A DNA stretch of 64,000 nucleotides, taken from the NCBI GenBank assembly GCA_037951105.1, contig JBAMJV010001821.1, forward strand, positions 1 through 64,000, written 5' to 3'. Numbering within the stretch: the stretch's first letter is position 1; every line of letters starts with the position of its first letter. The position numbers and the translations under genes are program-made. Under the pieces are notes generated by a model. That model was not told the origin of the DNA, made no database searches, and saw only the letters and a list, made by a program, of their open reading frames with translations. Positions 25,676-38,359 of the stretch are shown in pieces. The DNA comes from Echinarachnius parma. Taxonomy: Eukaryota; Echinodermata; Echinoidea; Clypeasteroida; Echinarachniidae.

Positions 25676-26310
25676 GGACGTGGTGTGGCAGGTAGAGCGC
25701 GCGCTTTCCAATTGTGAGATCCCGAGTTCGAACCCTGTGTATTTCCCACTCCGTTTGGCATTCAGCAAAGCATTTAATCCTGCATTGCTGCTCTCTACCA
25801 TGGTGAATAAATAAGTACCGGGTCTGGTGAAAATTAGCCTGGTGCACCTCTATGGTTGCCCGCAGCTAGTATGATCCCCGGAAAGTTGAGAATATGTACA
25901 AGATAACTGTGCGGGCTTGAACTGTACCAAATGACCAGGGAGGTGTTTCACAAAGATCTTAAGTTGAACTTATCTCTAAGTTGGACTTAAAAAGTATGGA
26001 AAGCCATTAGTTTCTTTGACAAATTGTTTTAAAAGTCCTTTTTCAAAGGCATAAAATGTTGATTTAAATCATTAATATTTTCTATTATCAAGGAGATTCC
26101 ATGTTTTTGATGTAACATTTATGACAGTCTAAAATACTTGCATTCTTGGTTTTGAATATATTTTATTCTAAGGCTACACATGGCTTTCCATGATAGATAA
26201 GTCCAACTTCGGATCTTTGTGAAACACCCCCAATAATGAAAACACTGGAAGTTAGAGGCTGTTCGCCGTTAGGCTCTATCCAATATATACGTTATTATCA
26301 TTACTCATTA
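25676..26310 (+). mobile_element. tRNA-derived SINE interrupted by a MITE
   Basis: The head has A box TGGCAGGTAGAGCGCG and B box GAGTTCGAACCC. The body (GTCTGGTGAAAATTAGCC, TGGTTGCCCGCAGCTAGTAT) matches the intact copy at 47226-47548. The SINE breaks after ATGACCAGGG and resumes after the MITE with AATAATGAAAAC. A short open frame crossing it is incidental. Confidence 0.85.
25940..26231. mobile_element. MITE inserted into the SINE
   Basis: Ends AGGTGTTTCACAAAGATCTT and GGATCTTTGTGAAACACCCC are inverted copies, with an inner AAGTTGGACTTA / TAAGTCCAACTT pair. It splits the SINE at a defined point, so it is younger than that SINE copy. Confidence 0.85.
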
Positions 26311-26319
26311 GTCATTATC

Positions 26320-27435
26320 TTCATTTATTGCTAAAGTTATATTGTATTGATTTCGTATATTATTTATTTTTAAAAATGCTGAAATAAAATCAACGAAACA
26401 ATATAATGGACTGCACTATAATTGTTTGTAACTCTAACCGCGTTGACGACGCCTCGTCTTTTATCCCCCTATGTTTTCGCTGTTTCCATGACGGTGTCAC
26501 ATGAGGGAGCTACCTACGTTTATTTATACACCTCGTAATTATGTCAATGGATGCAGCGAAGTCACAGGGGGGAAGGAAACAATCAAATTGATATGTTTCA
26601 GCGCGAAGAATGAGTCAAAGCATCATGCAGCAGCTGCCGTTAAAAAACGTCAATTGCTTCGTCAGGGAAAACACGTATTTTCAGTATTTTTTTATTTTTT
26701 AATAGTTACTCGGATTTTGATTTGTTTTTAAATCATGACAGTCATATATTAATTACAAAATGTGCATTCAAGGAATTTTTGAACGAGCTTGCACATGCAG
26801 GCTTTTGCGCGTAGCCCCGAGTCAACTAATACTCTTGTGTCCATTTACTGAAGCTAAACCTATTACTCGTTGTAAATACATAAGTAGAAACAAAGGGGTA
26901 ATTAGGGAAGGTTAGGAGGACAACAATGGTATTTATTCAACAATTATTTATTATTAAACGAATTGTCACATTCGAAGCTACAAGCCGAATTGCAGTGACA
27001 TGCACAATGTAATGCTTAGTTATTAAGTTCATACTTTGGGGAAATACATGTACAGTACATGTTTTTCATTGAAATAATATAAACACAAACAAAACTCAGA
27101 TGATTACATTACTCATCATCACTCTGACGTCATTCTCGCAGATAGATAGAGGACTCATCGAAATCAGACCAGATGTGTGAAACCAAAATAATCTTCTCCG
27201 TACAGTCAAGCATGTTTAAATGCGAGCCACATGTTCTACATAGTTTGATAATTATGTAAAGCAGATGCAAGTGCAAGACTACCCTGGTTCAAGTTAAATA
27301 AATAAGCAAATAAATAAATATATGTAACTCAGCAAAAATATAAAACACACTTTCTGGTGATTTTTTAATATGATACTATAGCTAGATATTTCTAGGGGTG
27401 AAGGACGATGTACGGTCTGCCAATCCATGTGTATA
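26320..27435. other. Intron 2 stretch without a gene
   Basis: AT-rich; nothing recognised apart from a short ATAA-type repeat near 27297. Confidence 0.4.
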
Positions 27436-27439
27436 CAGA

Positions 27440-27634
27440 GTAAATCCCTCCGCACACAGAGCCGACTCGATCCGATCCGTTTCAGTCGGTTCAGCTCAGT
27501 ATACGTTGCCCAGTCGGAGATCATTCGAGGCTGATTCAACATGTTGAATCGGCTCCGACTGAGCGAAACCGACTCTAGCCTGACTGAAAACCAGTCGGAT
27601 CGGGTCGAGTCGGATCTGTTTGCGGAGGCCTTTA
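27440..27634. mobile_element. Palindromic MITE, family A copy 2
   Basis: Ends CACACAGAGCCGACTCGA and TCGAGTCGGATCTGTTTG are inverted copies. The centre ATTCAACATGTTGAAT is a perfect palindrome. Same family as 2352-2574. Confidence 0.8.
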
Positions 27635-27639
27635 GGGAG

Positions 27640-29170
27640 CTAGTAACGTGAATAACCGACTCTGCAAGCAGCAAGGGGTTTTCGTTTATAAATCTGACTT
27701 CATAATACCACCCCATTCTGGCACAACCATCAGAATATACATGATCAATATAGAGACTGATTTTGTTCGGTCTAGTAACCATGTTGCCAAATAAAATGCA
27801 AACACTGAGAAAGGGTTGTTTAATCGTGAATTACTGTTAGTAGTATGTGTGAAAGTTTCATGACAAATGATTGAAAATATGTCCAAACAATGAGCGCAAA
27901 TTAAAAGTTATGATTTGCTGACTCAGCATGCTCGTTGTCAATAGTTTGTACATATAATCTTATGCAGTTAAAAATACTCCTCACTATTTTGCCAAATTAA
28001 CATAAACCAAGATGATATAATATGGTTCTGTGACATAATGATATAATTGTTTCTATAAATGGCATATTCTGATAGTATGATTGAATTTGATATAATATTA
28101 TTCAATAAAAGAAAAAAGAAAGTAACATAATTGTAATAATAAAGTATATTTTTAAAGTAATGGATTTGAATTGGTAAACATTGCTTTATTGATATTTTGC
28201 TTACAAGTATAAACCATCCATAATATGTTTAATGTCAACTTTGGATTTGAATCTCCATTCGATTTACCGATAGACTTCCCTTGTATCCCGATTGTAACCA
28301 GGGGAAAAAAGAAGCGCATGCTGTTATCAATATTGATACGGCTAGACGAGGGCAACACCCTTTTCCCGTATTCTAACCCCGTTTGGTTCCTGTCTCCCCT
28401 GCCAGTTTATTCTTAAAGTTCTCGGATCTCTGAATTCGTTCCAAATGGAAAAAAAGCTAACAAACATGATATGAAGGACATAGTTACAATCATGTATATA
28501 CTCTCTTATGTTCTATTCTTGTAGCAATGTTGTCTCTTTTCTTATTATAATGGAACGGTTCAAGAACATAATTATAAATACAAATTTGTTTTTTGTTCTT
28601 TTACCTTTTTAATACGGGGGACTTTATTTCAGAGTACAATATTTACATAGTTACAGAATTAATAAAAATTATAAACTAAAAGTGTTCTAATAGTTGACAT
28701 ATTCCTTGTACATTTCATTTGTTTCGAAAGTAATACCAATTCAAATAATATCTTAATTATACTTTAACCTCCTTCCATAGTATGTTGGTTTTAAAAATAA
28801 TTGTTTGTATTATTATTCACAAATTCAATAACAAAATATAGCGCGTTCCTTGTCCATGTTGTCTAACGACCTATAACTGTATAAACAGACAAATTCAATA
28901 AACCTGTTCCACAAACATTTGTTGTTGCTATCTCGGGAAAACTCAGACAAGCTTTTAGCATGTTTAGGTTGCCTGGAACAACTTTCCCTAGAATGATATG
29001 CATACGAATTCGTTAGTGAAGTAACATTTGCTACTAATCTTCTGACGTGCATTTGAAATGCGAGTAAAGATTTAGAGATGTGTAAAATGAGGTTTGTGTG
29101 ATGTCACTAAGACAATGATATCAAATCAGAGACAAATTATCGTTGCATGTTAATTCCCAATTACTAGACT
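27640..29170. other. Intron 2 stretch without a gene
   Basis: AT-rich, no repeat or coding feature recognised. Confidence 0.4.
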
Positions 29171-29179
29171 CGTGTTGTC

Positions 29180-29800
29180 AAATTTCGTCGGTCTTTTTCT
29201 CGGAAATTCCCGAAGGGTATTTCAAAGCAATCTTTGTATTAAGTATTTCGTAGGTCATTTAATAGAAATATCCATTTTTAAAAACAAATTGTCAGATGTC
29301 TAACAAATACGGCGAAAACCACTATAAAATATACTGTATACTCATAGCCGCAAGAATCCTTGTCATCAATATACCCCTAGGCTCGTTTTCTCAGCTTTAA
29401 TTGCTCCGTCACCGTTCGTTCCCTCCCCAAGGTATTTCAAAGAAATCGTTATTATTTTGTACGTCATTAGACATTATCAAAGATTCAAAACAATAATTCT
29501 GGGTCTGGGTCTGGGTTGTTTACAAGCAGACGATAACTCATGATGGAGGGTTAGATCAGGGAATAGACTTCCAATTGCCTGGTTAAATTAATTATAGGCA
29601 CAAGAAATCAGTTGAAACTCCATGTCAACACTTTGTCCTTATATACTTCAAAATACTAGACTCTTCTTCTCAACAACCCCCAGCGGTCCGCCACGTGATG
29701 TTTCCTTTCCTTCGGTTCTTTCGAAGAAATCCTCACGATTTGTAGGTCATTAGCCATATCGTGATATCCTGAAGCATCCGGATTTTTTTCTCTATAAACA
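29180..29800 (+). repeat. Degenerate three-copy repeat
   Basis: Segments near 29215, 29430 and 29700 share GGTATTTCAAAGAAATC-like sequence followed by TTTGTA(C/G)GTCATTAG. Strongly diverged. Confidence 0.4.
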
Positions 29801-29809
29801 GACACAAAC

Positions 29810-30870
29810 ACGGTGAAACATTATTACAGATTATATACATTATGTTATGAACCTTGCTCTCCAAACTTGTTTAACTGATGAAAATCAGTTTCAGTTTAGT
29901 TTAAAGTTTGCTTATTATGAGATGAGATGATTTTGCCTGAATATACGGTGATTTTGCCAATAATTATAATATAGTGTTTTACAAATATTGGGACGGGGGG
30001 GGGGGGGGGGGGTAGGGGGGTAGGGGGGGGGGGCTGCATGCAACTCCCCTATATAGCGCTCACCCCTCGAACCCCTATGCCTATGGGTGTTCATTGTCGA
30101 CAGTCGCTAAAAATCATGATGAAAAGTTGGAAACTATAAGGCATTTCAGTACAAAACACATCAAATAAACGTACCAGTTTCGCTCTGAAGAAGATTCTTT
30201 CAGGATCGCCGCATTTAGTCCCCACACTATTTCTTTCTTTATATCTCTCCTCACTTTATTCTCACTCATTTTATATCAATTATTGTTGGACAAATGACTT
30301 ATACTTTATTTATGGAGTAGAGAAACGCCCACACTCCAGTTAACCGCCCTTTTCCCCCTCGAAGTTCAAGAACCTTTCGTGATATATTGAAACAAATTTA
30401 TCCGGCCCTCGCAGTACACCACGCAAAATACAATAATGATAATATTCCCGTTTTCCCATGACTTTTAGTTTTAGTTGTGCCCTGTATATACTTGTACGAT
30501 TGTTATCATTGTTATTTTTCTTGGTCTACACCCATCAGTCTACGTCTCGGTTGGTGTACTCTACTGGCTGCCTGAAACTTTCCACGTCCCCTAACTCATC
30601 CCTGACTGACTCCCTATCTTAAACCTAAGCCTAAATCTAATCCCTATCCCAATAATAATAATGTGCAATACAATATTATTACCCCGCCGGTCACAGGATA
30701 CAATGCCAGCCCGCACTCATTTCGTGCACGATCTCAACTCCCTGTGGAGCATATCTAATCCCACTCCTTATTGAAACACTAATTCTAATTCTTAATCCTT
30801 ATCCTAATCCCAAGCCTGTAATTATTGGCATTTTTGCTCGTAGAGAGAACGGGAGTAGATTGACTGAAAT
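29810..30870. other. Intron 2 stretch without a gene
   Basis: Holds a long interrupted poly-G run at 29996-30033. 30600-30820 contains scattered copies of CCTAATCCCAATCC-like sequence. No coding feature. Confidence 0.45.
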
Positions 30871-30899
30871 GAGTGTACAGCAAGGGGCAAACTCATATT

Positions 30900-32640
30900 T
30901 TGTGGGTGTATCGTATATTTGCAAATTTGTATCATCACCATCTTCAAGAAAGAAGGAAGTGTTTGCTACTGTTCTTAATTTTGTCGAACACAACCATTGA
31001 AATACAGTTTTCAATCAAATTAGTCATGCCAGTGCGGCCTACGTGTGGGTATGCATTACAGATATAGCAATCCGAAATGTGCTTAGTTTGGTATCAATAT
31101 CAAAAACATGTTTAATTACACTGCCGTCTAAATAAAGAATTTAATAAAAAACACTCTTTTGTACGGTAAGTTAATACAATACATATAACGGAGGTGACGA
31201 ATTGAAGTCGTTCTCTGTTTATGGGTGTATCATTAATACAATTTATTATCACCACCTTCAAGAGATAGGGAAGTGTTTGCTACTGTCGTTGATTGAAATA
31301 AAGTTTTCAATCAAATTAGTCATGCCAGTGCGGCCTACAATACATTATAGATAACAATCCAAAATATACTGAGTTTGATATATCTATATCAAAAATCTAT
31401 ATCAAATAAAACACTCTTTGGTACGGTATGTTAATGAAATGCATATTCAGAGATGATGAATATTATTGATGTCGTTCTCTGTGTAAGGGTTAAATCTTAG
31501 ATCACTGTAGATTTTCAATTTATCATCACCATCTTCAGGAGAAAGGGAAGTGTCTCTGCCGTTTAGTATTGATTGTCAAAAGGAATTAAAGTTTTTAAAT
31601 CAAGCTTGTCATGCCCTAGCATATACGGCCAACTTTCACAGATAACAATCCGAAATGTGTTAATTCTTGATGTCAATATAAAAGGCATTCAAATAATTAT
31701 ATTGCAATCTTTATAAGTAAAACCAACAACTAAGGAATATTACATTCAATGAAATAGATATGGAAATTATAAATTGTCGTCGTTCTCTGTTTGTGGGTGT
31801 ATCCTAAATGAGTAATAATGTATAATCACAATCTTCAGGAAAGGGGGAAGTGTTTTAACTGTTTAGTGTTGATTGTCAATAGGAATGCAAGTTTGTAATC
31901 AAATTACTCATACCAGTAACGGCCTATTTTCAGAGATAAGAATGCGAAATATGCTGCGTGTTATATCAATATACAAGGCATTCAAATATTATATTGCACT
32001 CTATAAAAGTAAAAACGCAATGCATAAAATACAATTTTATAAGGATGATTAAATTCAATGAAATAAAGACGGAAAGTATCAAATGTCGTCGTTCTCTGTT
32101 TGTGGGTTTATCCTAAATGAGTAATAATTTATAATCACCATCTTCAGGAAAGGGGGAAGTGTTTTAACTGTTTAGTGTTGATTGTCAATAGGAATGCAAG
32201 TTTTTAATCAAATTAGTCATACCAGTAACGGAATATTTTCATAGATCATAATCCGAAATATGCTGCCTTTTATATCAATATGAATTTAATAAAATACTAT
32301 TTTAAATCAAGAAACAAGGTATTCTGATAACATCGATACGGAGATAGTGTCCGTGTGTGTGTTACTTTATCATCACCATCTTCAAGGGAAAAAGGAAAGC
32401 GTTTCTACTGTTCAGTGGTGATTATCAAAAAGGGATAAAAGGTTTTTTATCAAATTAGTCATGCTACTACGTCATACTTGTATAGATAACAATCCGAAAT
32501 ATATATCCGAGATTTCAAATAGTTGACCATCACCGCAATTAAGAAAAGGGAGAAGTTCATATAGACTACTGTTGTTTAATTTGTTGAAAAGGAAAGCAAG
32601 TTATAAATGAAATTTAGTCATACTAGTGCGACCTATAGTA
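30900..32640 (+). repeat. About seven-copy 300-bp tandem repeat
   Basis: Copies near 30930, 31246, 31520, 31825, 32128, 32368 and 32525. Each has ATCACCATCTTCA, a purine block ending GGGAAGTGTTT, a segment with AATCAAATTAGTCATGCC, and ATAACAATCCGAAAT. Between them GTCGTTCTCTGTTTGTGGGT recurs. Copies vary in length and are clearly diverged, so it is an old array. Confidence 0.85.
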
Positions 32641-32649
32641 CTATGCCGA

Positions 32650-34850
32650 ATTGTATGTTCATATTAAAGGTATTTTAAGAATTATATTGCACTCTCAGAA
32701 AATTTACTGAGCGTAATAATAAAATAAAATCAACAAAATTGTGTACTAATATCCATGTATTTCAATAAAATTGCAGATGACATGTCGATTTGCAAGAAAA
32801 ATTGAAAGGGAAATTATCCTAACTCGTAACCGTATTGTAAATCATCTAAAAGAGAAATTAAGAAACATCTATCGTCTATTATAAGAAACGACTTATACGA
32901 TATTGGATTATTGTCCATTAACATGTTAGCCAGTCTCAATAATGAATGTAATTATATAGATACACAATAAAACTATAACAAAAATAATTTAAGATCCACT
33001 ACAGTATATAATCTCAATCACACAACATAATTCACTTGATTATTTAGATATCTTTAATATTACGATCGAGTGTGCAGATTAAACGGAAATCCACGAACAT
33101 AATTACAACGATTATGATGACTGTTTCCCTGGTAATTAATCATGTAAACATGATATTTCAAAGATATTTGCAAGTAACGGAAAACTGAACATGATATAAA
33201 TCGATGCCCGGCAACATATTATTAAAGAGACTAATACAAGCGCTCCCCTACATCAGCCCTTTAACCCAGTTAACCCGTTGCCTGCAAGAAAATACAATCT
33301 CCTTAGACTTCAGGCGCTACGGTTTCAAATTAGTATTAACTTTTGAAGGAGTAATTATTTTTGTATGATCATAATGGTGATTAACATCATTTAGTTAATC
33401 TGATTTTAATACCCAAAACCCACACAGTTTCACAAATCCTGTTACCCAGAAGGAAATCATTCATACTCCTCGAGCCTGGCACTGTAAATTTATATCAACT
33501 GTAAGACATTTTCATAAATCCTAACCATTAAGTTCCTTTATAGGAAATAATTAAATACGTGAACTAACAAAAATAATAACAGCGGGATTAATATTGCTTT
33601 ATGTAGGCGTATCGTTCCCATTTTCGGTGAATTAAGTATAATATAAGCATGATTTTTGTGTTTGTTTAATTTGGTTTTGTTTATCACTGTTTATTAGTGA
33701 TGCATATTCTTATAATCAAAGTTCCTTTATTAAAATAATATGTGTAAGTAACCAATGCGTGGGTTTCTTAGAATCATTAACGTTCTACGCCTATTGTTTA
33801 TTCATTCCCAGTATGATAATGACACATTCCGTTATGATCTTTTCAAGAAATATGATCTATATAGGAGTACAACAGATAATTCACGCCCCTTTGTCCTCTG
33901 ACATTATCTCTAATAAATTTTACCCCGAAAAAGAGATTTCGCTCATTAAAACGTCATCGTTGTTGGCTTATAGATTCCCTCTTTCACATACTTTAATGCA
34001 TGCATAAGTATAGGTGATAACATGACAATAACCAACACTTGAGTATTACGCATTTGGGACAATGATTAACACTCTGAGTGCCGCGGTCAACTCGAGTCAC
34101 AAAACTCATAAAATAAGATGTATTGGTTTGTTCCTAAATGCAAACAACAGACATTAATATATAAATGGGTATGACTTGTATATAATGTACACTCGCGACT
34201 TTTTAAACAAGCTGAACTTACTTTCTATGAATTATAAATATGGTAGATAAATATAGGAATTAAGCTATTCACGAAAACTTCAAGTTCAGCTAATGAATTG
34301 TATTGTCCTTTTCAGAAATTTTTTAATTCATGCGCATTTTCATAAGACTACAATATTTCATTAATTCACAATGGACTTACTTTACATTTACAATAAGCAA
34401 ATATTAATTAAACAAACTAATCAGTTGCATACAACGATACCTTGATTAACTGATCTACATTACAATTAAAAGACTCAAATTCATTTTCATAATGAGATAA
34501 TGATACATAATATACAAACATATTAAATGTCTATTTCCTTCAACATACATGTAATATATATGTTTTACTTGCATTATTAAATTTAACAAAATGATTTCGC
34601 GATGTTAAATCAGTTTGATTACACTTGTCTATTAATTAAAAATGACCTGGTCAACTGACTTCTTACGATTTCAACTGACATTCTGAGGCTTAATCTCGGT
34701 ATCTAGTCAATAGACTAATCCCCGGTCAGGAATCCGTCAATTAGCCGTACGAGGTTGCTTCGCTAGATCGATCGGGACGGACGAGAAACGATGAGGTCAT
34801 TTGAGGGAACTCGTCATCGTCATAGTATTAATAAAACTCGATGGAGTACC
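32650..34850. other. Long AT-rich stretch, nothing recognised
   Basis: No repeat arms, SINE or coding exon found by reading. Short open frames only. Confidence 0.4.
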
Positions 34851-34929
34851 TAAAGACTGGGGGGGGGGGGGGGGGGGGGGGCACGTGCCCGAAATAATTT
34901 GCCAAAAAGAATGACAAAAATAAGGGGCT

Positions 34930-35047
34930 GAAAGAGATACAATCGATTGTAAGTTTCGTAAGTCAGAGCATGTGTTCTAAATGCGCAAATCTGATTGGTT
35001 TGAAACGCGCTAATTTTCTGACTTACAATCGATTGTATCTCTTTCTG
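34930..35047. mobile_element. MITE family C, copy 1
   Basis: GAAAGAGATACAATCGATTG at the left and CAATCGATTGTATCTCTTTC at the right are exact inverted copies. The inner CATGTGTTCTAAATGCGCAA and CTGATTGG resemble the element at 61556. It sits between poly-G and the CCAATCAGTCC motif. Confidence 0.8.
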
Positions 35048-35288
35048 AAACGGGGACAGTGCATTCACTTGCACCCCAATCAGTCCAACCACGCTACACC
35101 ACTGATCATCATAATAATGCTCAGGGATGTAGCTAAAGGGAGGTGAGGGGGGGGGGGGGGGGGGGTCAAAGGGGGCTATTGTAATTGGCCTTTCTTTTAT
35201 TCCTCCTGCTGGAATATTCTTTCCCTCTTGCTGACCCCTCCAGTGAGGAAATAAACAATACAGTTATAAATGAATACTTATCAAATAC

Positions 35289-35595
35289 TATAGGTTTTCC
35301 CATTCATTTTAACACTATTGTCATTCAATTTCATTAATTCGTCATTCAATTTCGTCCCGAGAAACCAACAGAGCGTAAATCCCAACTTCAATTTCGTCAA
35401 TGGTCATTCTATTTCGTCATTGGTCAACCAATTTCAAATATTTCGCATTCAAAATCGTCAATTGTCATTGGAATTCGTCTCGGCCACTGAGCGGGTGGTG
35501 AATGTTAAGTTCAATTTCGTCATTGTGCAAACAATTTCGTGAATTGGTCATTCAAATTCGTCAGGTGGTATAGCCTTTTGTTGGGATAGGAAAAC

Positions 35596-35665
<70 letters not shown>

Positions 35666-36245
35666 TGTGTGATGTGTGATGTGTGATGTGTGATGTGTGT
35701 TTGTTTGTTTGTTTGTTTGTTTTATTTCCAGATCAAGATGAAACAAAATAAATAAAAAGTCCAGTTTGATTTACTTCAAATCTCTTACAAAATATATAAA
35801 ACAAAACATAACAACATTACATATATTTCTATACAAAAAATATATAATTGAATGAAGATATGTTTTAAACGTATGTGTGTGTATGTGTGTTACCCCCTAT
35901 ATAATTAATGTTACAATTTAACAATTACATCAAGACAATTTATAACAGAAATTTGCCTCCTAAATATATAGGACGAATTTGAATGGAGTTTTGACGAAAT
36001 TGGTTGCCAATTGACGAAATTGCTTTCGCTTTTATGTGTTCAGCAACTGTGACCGACGAATTTGATTTGCAATTGACGAAAATGTGTGCCTAATGACTAA
36101 ATTGTGTGGTGATTGTGTTAAATTGATTGACGAAAGACGAAATTGAAGTTGGGATTTCCGCTCTGGTGGTTCCTCGGGACGAATTTGAATGACGAATTAA
36201 TGAAATTGAATGACAAAAGTGTTAAAATGAATGGGAAAACCTATA
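35289..36245. mobile_element. 957-bp element with long TIRs and TTTCGTCA subrepeats
   Basis: Left end 35289 and right end 36245 are inverted copies over about 110 bp (TATAGGTTTTCCCATTCATT, then CATTCAATTTCATTAATTCG, through GAGAAACCAACAGAGCG). Inside each end, many copies of ATTTCGTCA or its complement continue inward to about 35570 and 35960. The middle holds TG/TGATGTG/TTTG microsatellites and AT-rich DNA. No transposase frame. Confidence 0.88.
35598..35722 (+). repeat. TG, TGATGTG and TTTG microsatellites
   Basis: Three consecutive simple repeats inside the 957-bp element: (TG)n, then (TGATG)-type, then (TTTG)n. Confidence 0.95.
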
Positions 36246-36249
36246 CTAC

Positions 36250-37620
36250 CACTTATTATCATGATAATGATGGTGGTGATTATAATAATGATTAACGAGG
36301 ATGCTGCTGCTGATGATGATGATGCTAGCGCTGACTCCATGTCCAAGTTCAAGTACAAGTTTATTTTTTCCATTTCCACAACAATATATTTAGACTTCAT
36401 AATAACATGAATAATGTAACATCGTTTAATCGATACAAAAGAAATTCAAAATAACATTCATTAGCAAAATATAATAAATTGTAGTGAAAATGAAGGGATC
36501 CACTAGAAAGCAGAGCTTGTTAATTGTGGATCCCTGAAATAAGTAAGTACAACATATAAATAATAATAATAAACAATTAAAAGGAACAACGTTGGACATC
36601 ATAAATAGGTATAGTTACGTCTATACACATTGATATTACTTTATTTTATCTAAGTGTGAGCAAACTGGGATATAGAAATAGAATAAGAATGAAGACAATG
36701 GAGCAGGATAGCAATATAATTATATCAGTATTCTGTGATTCTCCCCTAGTCACGCTGGATTTATAGCCCGTTCTTGCATCTGATACTCGAATACAAATTT
36801 AATTTCCGTTTTTTCTGTCTAAGGATATCATTTTATTAGTCATATTTCATTGGTTTGAACACAATCATACACATCGATGAACGTGCTGAAAGAAGGCGGG
36901 AATTTATTAAAGAGGTTATAGTGGTTCATATTCAGATAATCGTTACGTAAAATTTGTTTTTTGAAACTTTCTTTAAGAAATTGTAGCGAGGAGTGCGTGT
37001 ATTAAGGAATTTGGAATCATATACGATACTTCCGCTGTTCAAGTTGTGAAAACTGTTCAATTTCCCAATGTGATAATTGGTTAAAATTGTGCATTGCATG
37101 GCTCGATAACATTTTGCTTGCATCGTAACGGGGATTTCTGGATAGTTATATGCATAGTATTATTTGTTTCAAATTAAATTGATGGTATCTTAGATGAAAC
37201 GTCACTGATTTGGAAAAAAAGCAGGCAAATAATTCTGTATTGTAATCCGATACAAATTTTTATCTAAATACAAACGTATAAAGTACAATGGGAAATCATT
37301 TTTAAAAATTTTCAAGTGACGATTTCATACAAAATGTCATTCAATTCGCAAAGTGGAGCATTTTAAATGACGAAGCGCAAAATTTAAAACCTGAAATTAA
37401 ACGTGACATTTGTTTTTTATCGCTCAAAATATTAAAGCGTATGATAATACTAATTTGAAATTGTGACGTCAGAGGGCATGCAGAGACTGAGTGACTAAGC
37501 CTCCGTATAGGTTTCTTACTAATGTATAATATTCCCCTGGCTAGACTTATAGCCCGTGGGCAGAAAACGGATGTGATTCGATTCATTGGACATATTGGAA
37601 GTGTGATACTGAATGGGAAG
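36250..37620. other. Intron 2 stretch without a gene
   Basis: (GAT)-type tract near 36310-36325, otherwise AT-rich with no recognised feature. Confidence 0.4.
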
Positions 37621-38350
37621 CGGGGGAAGGGGGGGATACGGGAGTACTAACATGACTATTTAAATGATTTTTTTTTTTTTTTGGGGGGGGGGGGCAAGAA
37701 CTGGATGAGGGGGGAGACGAGAAGAAGGTGGGCGACATTCGATTAAGCATGTTAAGAGAGAAGGAGATGCCAGGGGTGGGAGGCGAACGAATTGAAGAAG
37801 GACATAAGGAGGGGATGGGGGAAGAGATTCGAGGGGAAGGGGTGGGGTGGGTAGAAGGGGGGGGGGGGTGTCTTTGTGAGTCGGACACACGTGTGGGACA
37901 CAACATTAACAGTGAGAGCTGCGGGCGTTGATTCGGGCACACTTTTTGTTAGGAGAAAGACAGATTGCATGGGGTGGAGGGGTGATGAAGAAAGGGGGAA
38001 AAAAGGGGGAGAGGAAGACAGCCGAGGGGTGGGAGATGAGGGGCGTGAAGAAGGTGATGAGGCGATGAGTGATGGGTCACATTGTTTTAAAGGGAGAACG
38101 ATAGACAGGGTGGTGCGGAATTGACGGGGAAGCAAGTGGAACAATAAGATAAGAGATTCGAGGGGAAGGGGTGGGGTGGGTAGAAGGGGGGGGGGGGGGT
38201 GTCTTTGTGAGTCGGACACACGTGTGGGACACAACATTAACAGTGAGAAGGTTAGACTGGGGGACAGTGGGTTGTTTGATGAAGTAGGAAGGAGAAAGGT
38301 GACGGGGAAGGGGACGGAGGTTAGGAAAGGGAGAGGGAAAGGTGAGGAAC
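37620..38350 (+). repeat. Purine-rich block with a 95-bp direct repeat
   Basis: Strand-asymmetric G/A-rich DNA. Units 37823-37917 and 38152-38248 are nearly identical (AGAGATTCGAGGGGAAGGGG, then GGTGTCTTTGTGAGTCGGAC, ending CATTAACAGTGAG). Long open frames here on both strands reflect composition. Confidence 0.8.
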
Positions 38351-38359
38351 TGAAAAAAA

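Noticed and set aside
30900-32640. CRISPR-like array
   Set aside because: Units are about 300 bp, diverged and in an animal intron; there are no short identical repeats with unique spacers and no cas genes.
35561-35746. His/Thr-rich minus-strand frame
   Set aside because: Translation of TG and TTTG microsatellites inside the long-TIR element.
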